From contig OY811973.1 of the NCBI GenBank assembly GCA_963681505.1, forward strand, positions 10,078,559-10,142,558: 64,000 nucleotides of DNA, in the 5' to 3' direction. The position numbers and the translations under genes were made by a program. The notes under the pieces are model-generated. The model ran no database searches. It saw only the letters and a list, made by a program, of their open reading frames with translations, and had not been told where the DNA came from. This stretch comes from Eunapius fragilis. Its lineage: Eukaryota > Porifera > Demospongiae > Spongillida > Spongillidae. This document shows, piece by piece, positions 12,701 to 20,596 of the stretch (positions are counted from its first letter, which is position 1; every line of letters starts with the position of its first letter).

Positions 12701-14595
12701 AGGGAATGGACGGATAGGAATCTTTGGGGGAGAGTCGAGGAAGACTCTCTCTCATTCCCTTGGCTCTGGAGCTAAATATAATAGAGCCGACCTGCCTCTC
12801 GGGACCCCGCGTGGCGAAGAACAAGTTTTATTTGCACGGGGTTAATAACTACCAATTTTCCAACCGACCGGCCAAGATAGCTCCGAAGGTAAGGCCATCC
12901 TGGCAGTCAGCCAGAAGCGACGAAGCCAGGCTGGCATGCTAACCTCAGCATAAATGTTAAATCATCATTAGAGAAGAAAGTACACTGCCCTCACCCCTCA
13001 CCCCCCCCCATGCCACCACTGTGACAGAGAGTCTGACACAGATGGTCCTACTCAGCTATGTCTTCAAATACCTCCAAACACTCGTATTCACTAAGGTCGG
13101 GCTACATCCAACAAATTACTCCGATTTAATACACAAAGGGGATCGATTCTAGGCCAAAACTAAGTGTTAGATTGAATCCGTGGGGTGTAGACGCCCAAGG
13201 CTGGTCTTCAGGGCACACGCCTTATTCCTTAATTGTGAAATAATGTGCAGCGCTCTTCCTTAAATTCCTTACATTCATAATGTTTCAAACTTCCATTTTC
13301 ATTATTCTGCTGTTTATAAATCTCTGAATTAAATAAATTAAGACCCCATGCTCAACCTCTTTCACCCGTTGACTATATTGTCGCTTTTTTTCCAATTCAT
13401 GTCTGTGGTATATTGTACATTATTATAGACATCCTTTAGTTAATTTATTAAATTAATTACCTCTTAATAATATTGATTTAAAAATGTGTAAACAAATTTG
13501 CCGGAACCCCCAATCTTAGTTTATTCTTCAACCTACATGTATCAAAATTTATTTCGCTTCAAACACTGTCGGTTCACTCTTGGACACCCTGAACATATTC
13601 TGTTTGGAACGTTAAATTTGAAGCTGTTAGGTACATAATTATGCCAGAAATGATGGATGGGATTTGCTAATGCCAGGATGTGAATCCTTTGCTTCTTATT
13701 GCCACTCAAATTCCTCACCAAGCCCCAGTGCCACAGAACTTTTGAATTTGTGGTCCCTCCCCCCCCCCCCCCCCTTCCCCCCCCCCCTTCTGATTGAAAT
13801 GGCACGATGTTTGTAATCACCGTGCATAGAGGTAATGCTTTCTCATTGCTGGAGAGCACTGTGCTCTAAATCACTTAGGTGAATGTTTAAGTGCTGCATC
13901 AAGCCTTGCTGGGTGAAAATCAATCTTTTAAAACTAAAACTGGTGGTAGCTGAACACTAACCAGTAATAAAATACATATGCAAGCATAAATGTAGGTTAT
14001 CAACAGCATTATCACAGGTCAACTATATTGCTGAGGGCTTATGCAATAACACATAGCACCTGCTAAGGGACTTAACCAATACTTGGACATTTTAGAGTTG
14101 AATGACAATTGATTTATTCAGTATAGAACTGTCCAATTAAAGAATTTCATTATCTGACTACAAGGTGCAAGATGTGATAATGCCAGCATTTTAACTGGCA
14201 CTGCTAACCACTAGATAACAGCTTTCACCTACAGTTACCAATGCTAAGACATCAGGAATAAAAGACTATTCAAGAATTCATTGACACACAGGTAGAAGTG
14301 TTCCCCTTTGTGTGTGTGCATTGTGTGTGTACATGTATGTGTTTGTGCACATGTGTGCTCACCTAGCCTCTGCGTGGGAGTGACATGCAGCACCCACACT
14401 GGCCAGCGTATGCTCCAGAGCTGAGAGCACCTTGTTACCTGATGGGGGGGGGGGAACGTGACGTGAAGCGATGACATCACCAGCAGTATAAAACATGACC
14501 AGTAAGTAATATCTCACGTTGGCAACTAACACAAATGGCTGTACACTCAGCACATGAACATGTGCATGCCCACATACACACACACTCACACAAAG

Positions 14596-14635
<40 letters not shown>

Positions 14636-17600
14636 CATTCACAGCATACCTTTCAGATTGCTTCCCAAAAGCGAGAAATTGGAGGTGTTGGGAATTCGCT
14701 TGCTGGTACAGAAGCGACCATTAAAACGCACTTGGTCTCCAAATGCTTTCTACACATGTACAATAAATATGATGGAGCTGCTATTTCCTCCCAACCACAC
14801 AACTCCTCTCTCCACATCACACCACAACTCCTCCCCACCGTAACCTCCACACCACGCCTCCTCCAATTGGTTTTAATTGTATTGCATGTTGTTGCAGTGC
14901 ACAAATGCAACAGGATATAGAGAGATTGCACAGTGATGACCACCTCAGTACATCCCAACGCCTTCCACTGATGTCCACCTCTGTACATACCAAAGTCTAA
15001 CACTGATGTCCACCTCTGTACATCCCTCAACACCTTACACTGATGTCCACCTCAGTACATACCAACACCTTACACTGATGTCCACCTCAGTACATACCAA
15101 CACCTAACACTGATGTCCACCTCAGTACATACCAAAGCCTAACACCCTCTTTACATACCAAAGCCTAACTCTGATGTCCACCTGTGTACATATCAAAGCC
15201 TAACACTGATGTCCACCTCTGTACATACCAACACCTAACACTGATGCTCACATCCGTACGCCGACTCACCTCCAGCTGTTGTTCAAGGTAGTCCCTGACA
15301 GTGCTCATGTGAGCATCATAGAGTGCCAGATTGAGGACAATAAGATCTGCTGCCTTTGTTACCATGGTTAAAAATTCGTGGTAGACAATATCTATCTTAA
15401 TACAACCTCACACCACAACATAAACACTTCATCCATAACACAAGGAACAAAATTGCACCTGTTACATGCACAAAGATGAACAAACATATCCAAGCATATC
15501 CCTAGGCAGATACTCACCTTCCCAAGACCTGCAATCATCGCTGTATTCTCAGTCCTTCACAACAAATGAATTAAGACATGGTGTGAATGTTGTAAGCACT
15601 TTCATCAAACCTATATATTACGTACTGCACAGTTGGGAATACAGAATTCCCACAGCCTCATCATTGCCTGAACATAATCACCATGTCCATGTGCACTGGC
15701 AACTTGATCTCAGCAATTACAGATAGCACCAATAATACAATTTAACTCTTCCTCTCTTATTCCTCTATTACTCCTTCCCCCCCCCCCTCACAAGCCTCCC
15801 CCACAACCCACCTGCCCATCCTTACTCCTCCCCCTCACTCTTGCATACATCATACCCAGATCGGAACCCTCTCTCCTGGCCCCCGCCATAGAAGAGTGGG
15901 TATAGAGGTGTGGTTTTCTGCTCCAGGCCTCTAACAAACAGGGCTCCAGTCCTGGGTCCATAGAACTTGTGTCCCACAATGGTGACATAGTCCACACCCA
16001 GAGCCTCCACATCGACAGGTGTCTTACCCAGGGCCTGCAAGTGTGTGCGTGTGGGGGGAGGGGGGGGGGGTGATAATTAAATTCCTCCTCCCCCTTACTT
16101 TTTTAGCAATTAAAATACAGGTACTGACACCTACTCACACACACTCACACACACATACAGGTACTGTATGCACAGGTGAGGTTGGGAATATCAATGATGA
16201 TGCACTAGAGCAGAACTCATGGATGCTTGAGATGAGGTGTTTCTGAATGAGTGCAACGTTTTTAGTACTTGATGTTAAAATAGCTATTTGCAGATCATGT
16301 GTTCATCTTGAATATTTGGTCATGATTTAATTTACTTCAGAGGTTGATGCAGTTTATTTGTGCCACATAAGCATGTACATATATTTCTTTAACCTACTAA
16401 TGCCCAGAGGCCCATGTCGGCATCAACGATGTTTTACCAAAGAATTCTTCCAGATCCTTTGAAACATGAAGTTATTCATGATCGCAGCTTCAGATGATAT
16501 CATTGAAACCATGCTTCTGCTACTTAACATGCCTCTGCTGCCTCAATTAGTACATTGTGGACAACTCTATGTTCGTTAAAATATTAATCAGTTAACCAGC
16601 TATAGGCTGCTAAATAATTTTTTACACCGACTGAATTTATATACATTAGTGCATAGCAACTACTCATAGGGTCAGGTGCATGGGTGTGGGTGTTGTGGTA
16701 AGGACCCTCCCACCCCTCCTACCCACTCTCCACCCTCCCCCTTCTACCCACTCTCCACCTCCCCCTCCTACCCACTCTCCACCCTCCTCCTCCTACCCAC
16801 TCTCCACCCTCTCCTTCCCACCCACCCCTCCACCCTCTCCTTTCCACCCACCCCTCCACCCTCTCCTTTCACCTTCTCCCTAGCTCTCCACCCTCCCCCT
16901 CCTACCCACCCTTCCCACCTCCCTAGCTCTCCACCCCTCCTACACCCTCCACCCTCTCCCACCCTGCATCATTCTTCCCCTTGCCTGGGCAGCGTCAGTG
17001 TGGACGAAGATCCTCCTCCCCTTCTCCGCTCTTCTTAACCCCTCCACCACCTCACCAACGGGCTGTACCACACCCGTCTCGTTGTTGGCGAGCATCACGG
17101 AAACAAGCACGGTGTTAGGTCGTACGGCTTCCAGCACCGACTGGGCTGGCACAGTGCCACTGTCAGAGGCCGCACCCACCTCTGTCAGCTCTGTGTAATT
17201 GGGAGGATGAGAATGGGGAGGAGGGGGATAAGAAGGGGAAGGAGGTGAGGGTGGGAGGAGGGGACACCAAGGCTGTCTATTGCAGCACTCAATGTACATG
17301 TGACCATATGCAGAGAGAGGACCAACATAAGCCCAGCCAAGCACAGTCAGAACAAAAGTCCACAGAATTGTAATGACTTAAATAAAGTAGTAACACCAGA
17401 GAGAATGAGATCATGAGCAGCATGATAGGACGAACCATGTGGATACAATGCAATGCCAGAAAAACAGCTCAATTAAAGCTTCCTGCACTACGTTACAATG
17501 TTTGATTGCAGACTACACTCGTACACCTAACTCATCAGATTCTAAATAAAGCCAACTGCACAATAGTGCACCCAAGGATTGTGCTGACACACAACAGAAC

Positions 17601-18861
17601 GCCTCATGTCTACCCCACATGTAACAAGGGCTTACTACATTAGCCTCTTCCTTCCCCTTTCTACCTATCATGGCATTGCTCTCACTCACCGATGATGCCC
17701 TTCATTGCCATGGCCCTGGCCGTAAGAGCACAGAGTCATGCTCCAGGACTGTAGTGATCACGTGAGGGATCACATGATCCCCGGTGCCAACGCTCTCTTT
17801 GAAATATGTCTCGATGGAAGTGAAGACGAGGTTGTTACTCTTTTGAAACGGGGGGGGGGGGGGGGGGGGGGGGGGGGTACTGTGGAGTGCATGTTGGCAG
17901 GGTCACATGTATCTATAGGCTGACCTCAGTCCCTCCTGACGTGAATACAATGTCTATTGGAGTAGATGGCAGACATGAATGACAGTTGACTACTCCCCCC
18001 TCCCCCCCCCCCCCCCTCCCCTTACAAATGATGGCATAAGAGTGAATATTGTACTACAACCATAGGCATGCATGCTGACTGTTAACAGCACCCCCACCAA
18101 TGCTAACAGCACCCCCACCAATGCTAACATGAACCCCCACCCTCTCCCCCCGCCCACCAAAACACCACAACTGGTGCATAGATACAGTGATGTTTCTTTT
18201 TTCACAGCGGTACCTTTGCAACCTGCCAATGCTCTATACATGTCTTTCACTACTTGTACCTCAAGCCTCCTCCCTAAGTACCCACAAACCCATCCTTCCA
18301 GGCACTTCAAGCCTCCTCCCTAAGTACCCACACACCCCGTCCTTCCAGGCACTTCAAGCCTCCTCCCTAAGTACCCACACACCCCGTCCTTCCAGGCACT
18401 TCAAGCCTCCTCCCTAAGTACACACAAACCCATCCTTCCAGGCACCTTGGGGCATGGCATTGATCATCTTAGCTACAGAGCTTCGGGCCTCAGCAATGCA
18501 CCTACGAGCCCTGACTCCTAACGGAAATGAAGAGGGGAGGTGAGAAAAGGTGGGGGTGGAGGGATGGGGAGGGAAGGGGGTGAAGGGGTGGATGGAGTGG
18601 GGAGAAGCAGAGCAAATGAAAAGCTACAATAGGATATGTATAGGGTGGTGTGCATGGGGTGGTGTGTACAGTGAATGGATAGGGTGGTGTGTACAGGGTA
18701 GTGACTGTACAGGGTGGTGCATACAGGGTGGTGTGCATAGTGAATGTATTGGTGGTGTGTATAGTGAATGCATAAGATGGTGTGCTTTTAATAGAAAACA
18801 TGACACATGTACACACATGCAGGCAACACACACACATGTACACACACACACACACACACAT

Positions 18862-18898
<37 letters not shown>

Positions 18899-19278
18899 GA
18901 AGGTTATGTAACCAGTAAAAGTGCAATAGCTAGTGCAACATCGTCGTGTGATCGAGGACTAGCAGTTTTCGCGCCACACATGCATGGTCCATATTTCAAA
19001 GGGTGTATTAAAAGTACTATGCCCTAATAAGGAGGGGGGGAGAAAGGAAGAGTTGTTTTGCTTTTTTGCGTGATCGGAGGTAGCGTGTGGAAATGGGCGG
19101 GGTGAAATATAATTAGCTCTAAAAAACTTGCTCTCGATCCGAGGTGCAGGTGCTGACCTCCAAGATGGCTGCTGCTTGGATTGCCCCACGCGTCTCTCAG
19201 CGTGGCAGCGATGGTTTCCAGGACCTCAGGAGCAAGTGGTGTGGTAGCGTTGTAATCCAAGTATACTATATCAGCCAT
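6795..19278 (-). CDS. SCLY: Selenocysteine lyase (PLP enzyme), 11 exons
   Basis: Selenocysteine lyase splits L-selenocysteine into alanine and selenide for selenium recycling in the cytosol. Exons (complement): 19158-19278, 18446-18514, 17925-17953, 17690-17839, 16985-17190, 15856-16034, 15518-15554, 15270-15353, 14650-14749, 14363-14438, 6795-6987. In order they encode [44 protein letters not shown], the PLP-lysine motif [31 protein letters not shown], the catalytic-cysteine block SVGAACHS and [17 protein letters not shown] favours SCLY over NFS/IscS. About 414 residues are expected, against 445 in human. All phases fit except for one missing base in exon 4 near 17722-17732, which otherwise gives an in-frame TGA at 17702-17704. 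Exon 5 uses a GC donor (cag/gcaagg). The last intron is 7.4 kb and full of mobile elements. Confidence 0.93.
7563..7985 (-). pseudogene. LINE post-RT fragment inside SCLY intron 10
   Basis: The minus strand encodes [37 protein letters not shown] and, after a frameshift, [20 protein letters not shown]. These align segment by segment with the LINE at 21085-23172 ([44 protein letters not shown]). Internal stops and frame changes show it is dead. It has the same orientation as SCLY. Confidence 0.8.
8321..8975 (+). mobile_element. Short hAT-like element with TTF-domain remnant
   Basis: The ends are roughly inverted (cagggccggcgga at the left, ccaccgggcctg at the right), with a shared ctatag-cccaacc subterminal block. 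A direct repeat AAAAG flanks both ends (8316-8320 and 8976-8980). Inside, starting near 8666, a short frame reads [19 protein letters not shown] and then FRKHKSS, the start of a TTF-type zinc finger as in hAT (ZMYM1-like) transposases, and stops soon after. A 5-bp flanking repeat is shorter than the 8 bp usual for hAT, so the outer ends could be off by a few bases. Confidence 0.65.
9550..9930 (+). repeat. Tandem repeat, unit about 54 bp
   Basis: The phrase acacagggttccggtgcaaa recurs at about 9578, 9632, 9685 and, more diverged, near 9735, 9795 and 9890. Between the copies lies ctagccgtcctagctaaagc. About six units. The array lies just upstream of the gag frame of the tyrosine-recombinase element and may belong to its 5' region. 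Confidence 0.75.
10191..10884 (+). pseudogene. DIRS/Ngaro-type gag, frameshifted
   Basis: The first frame (to 10601) encodes [17 protein letters not shown] and [15 protein letters not shown] second frame from about 10580 continues [20 protein letters not shown] and CFVGRARR, and ends with the zinc motif [19 protein letters not shown]. The order fits Gag of DIRS/Ngaro elements (capsid-like helices, conserved W-S-x-L-D, then a Cys-rich knuckle). The frame change near 10580 shows decay. The following coding blocks on the same strand belong to the same element, which lies antisense inside the last SCLY intron. Confidence 0.7.
11090..11400 (+). pseudogene. Reverse transcriptase N-terminal part, catalytic core deleted
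   Basis: The frame encodes [20 protein letters not shown] and [11 protein letters not shown], then [19 protein letters not shown], the segment that precedes RT motif 1 in DIRS/Ngaro pol. Immediately after, at about 11405, the sequence jumps to the RNase H end. No polymerase motif or YxDD box exists between, so more than 1 kb of RT/RNase H has been lost. Confidence 0.65.
11405..12534 (+). pseudogene. RNase H tail plus tyrosine recombinase, inactivated
   Basis: The RNase H end ([20 protein letters not shown]) is followed in another frame, from 11554, by a tyrosine recombinase: the core-binding domain ([20 protein letters not shown]), then the catalytic domain. The motifs are [16 protein letters not shown] (catalytic Lys), [17 protein letters not shown] and YLLYVK (Tyr). 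In active DIRS/Ngaro recombinases the first motif is LRSGEI and the third HSFRIGAA. Here Arg I is His and Arg II is Ser, so catalysis is impossible. Three in-frame stops (11776-11778, about 11958 and 12013) confirm a dead copy. The stop at 12532-12534 is the natural end. Confidence 0.85.
12945..14285. other. SCLY intron 10 spacer, no gene seen
   Basis: AT-rich intronic sequence with two C-runs near 13757-13792. No credible coding frame, TIR pair or tandem array was seen. Confidence 0.5.
14300..14637. repeat. TG and CA microsatellites with SCLY exon 10 between them
   Basis: TG-rich repeats at about 14308-14358 and a pure CA run at about 14598-14633. Exon 10 of SCLY (14363-14438) lies directly beside the TG tract. 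Confidence 0.85.
14930..15250. repeat. Minisatellite, unit 33-35 bp, about nine copies
   Basis: The unit cactgatgtccacctcagta followed by cataccaacacctaa recurs with small changes from 14930 to 15250. It lies wholly in a SCLY intron and stops about 20 bases from the exon 8 donor at 15269. Confidence 0.9.
16395..16620 (+). repeat. Dispersed repeat, copy 1
   Basis: Shares ordered blocks with 32530-32775: gaattcttccaga followed by cctttgaaa, then cctctgctgcctca, then ttaatc-gttaacc. It has no coding frame. Probably a SINE or MITE family, but no end is defined. Confidence 0.6.
16700..16970. repeat. C-rich minisatellite in SCLY intron 5
   Basis: Tandem variants of ctacccactctccaccctcc fill most of the intron just 3' (minus strand) of the GC donor of exon 5. 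Apparent proline-rich frames are by-products. Confidence 0.85.
18262..18447. repeat. Minisatellite of four 46-47-bp units containing a splice donor
   Basis: Units start at 18262, 18308, 18355 and 18402 (caagcctcctccctaagtac then ccttccaggcac). On the minus strand each unit begins with a copy of the exon 2 donor region (gtgcctggaagg). The first unit overlaps the real SCLY donor at 18444-18445. Confidence 0.9.
18640..18896. repeat. GGTGGTGTGTAC repeat and CA microsatellite
   Basis: A degenerate tandem of gggtggtgtgtacagtgaatg units at 18640-18785 is followed by a CA tract with acatgta interruptions to 18896. Both lie in SCLY intron 1. Confidence 0.85.
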
Positions 19279-19316
19279 TTATATTAATAGTAGTTATGAT
19301 GCCGTGAGTCTGGGGA

Positions 19317-19417
19317 GGGGGATACAATTACCCACACTACGAGCAGACTGGTTATACAAACTATTATAATAGTTTGTATAACCATAGTCTGCTCGTAGTG
19401 TGGGTAATTGTATCCCC
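19317..19417. repeat. Near-perfect 100-bp palindrome upstream of SCLY
   Basis: Arms of about 50 bp (ggggatacaattacccac... and its reverse complement ...gtgggtaattgtatcccc) differ only by a 2-nt indel and have almost no loop. The centre is at about 19367. It begins about 40 bases upstream of the SCLY start codon, so it sits in the 5' UTR or promoter. It could be a tiny foldback MITE or a regulatory cruciform. Confidence 0.9.
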
Positions 19418-19439
19418 CTATACTGCGGATATAACCGTA

Positions 19440-20155
19440 CACAACTCTATAACTTTGGTATAAACTCAACATATTTTTTACAACTTTAGTTTAAATGCAC
19501 ATAATTCATTTAACCTTTAATCTCCAGGCAGTGGTCCTAGACCTAGACCGTTAGCGGTCCTACATCTAGGACCACCATATTACAGCTTTGAAATTAATAG
19601 AAATGTATTTTCGAACTTAATATTTTATTATGGTCTCCAATCATAGTTGGATAAATTTTAGTTAAGAAGAACGCTCTTTAACAATTCATTTATTTTTTAA
19701 TATTACTGCAGCAAAATGAGTTTTTTGCAAAAATTGGGGAAAAAAGTGGAGAAAGTGAATCGGTTTCTTTTTTTGCTTGTTTACTTCACACCCACATGTG
19801 CTCTATTTCAGAGGAACACATTTTTACATTAGTATAACACTGCCCTGTAACCGCATTCATGATTTATGCATACTTATGCTCCAATCCCTATGTGTGATGA
19901 GATAAACGAATTAGGTTTGAGTGACATCTATAAATGATACCATTTACATGACGAGCAAAATTAGCATTCAGGAGGAGAATTTTTATAATTGACCTAGCCA
20001 GATCCAATCCTGTATGGTTCTGCTAGCTAGTGCTCTTTCCTCAAATTAATTAACCAATTACATGTTGTGATTTTAATATGCAAGGTTTATGAATTAATTA
20101 TGTAGTTATTTTTATTTTTTTATTTTTATTTTTTCTGCCATTATTATTATTTTTC
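19440..20155. other. AT-rich intergenic spacer
   Basis: No gene seen. It holds one short inverted pair (ggtcctaga at 19534, tctaggacc at 19564). Confidence 0.5.
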
Positions 20156-20156
20156 G

Positions 20157-20596
20157 CCATTATTATTATTATTAAAACATAACATTACAACATTAAACAG
20201 TAGCACGTATCAATAACATGAACAAAATGACATCACGTGGGAGTCCTAAACTAAAGTTTTTAACCCTCTGGGGTCTGGGTGCCGACACGGGAAAGTAAGG
20301 CCCTGGCTACGCAGCGAACCAAAGTGAGGTTCAGCCGTTGGTAAATGCTGACCAAGGCTTTGGATTTGCTGCAATGTAGCTGTAAGGCCAGCCGAGCTGC
20401 TAAACGAGAGAAGGAGTCCCTGGCTTCTGTTCCCCAGCACCCATAGGTCTCGACGGCCAGTGGAATGCAAACCCACCCCAAGGCCCTGCACTTGGGGTCG
20501 TTGGAGATGTATTTGCGCATCTCGGCCATCCGAGCTGCAGAACCACCAGTGACCTTCGCTTCAGGCAAAGAAATAGGTTTAAGCGGAGAGGTCATT
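20157..20596 (-). pseudogene. LINE A1: 5'-truncated 3' end with (TAA)n tail
   Basis: The minus strand encodes the last 111 residues of the LINE protein (KVTGGSAARMAEMRKYISND, LGWVCIPLAVETYGCWG, QRLNLTLVRCVARALLSR), open to its natural stop at 20260. It begins abruptly against the (TAA)n tail of the next copy. Its own tail is the ATT run at about 20158-20175 (plus strand). This C-terminal region contains the PD-(D/E)xK-like fold of RLE-type LINEs, here without its catalytic part. Confidence 0.8.

Noticed and set aside
17700-17706. In-frame TGA in SCLY read as a possible selenocysteine codon
   Set aside because: The phases of the flanking exons demand a one-base shift just upstream, and the position is not catalytic; frameshift is the simpler reading.
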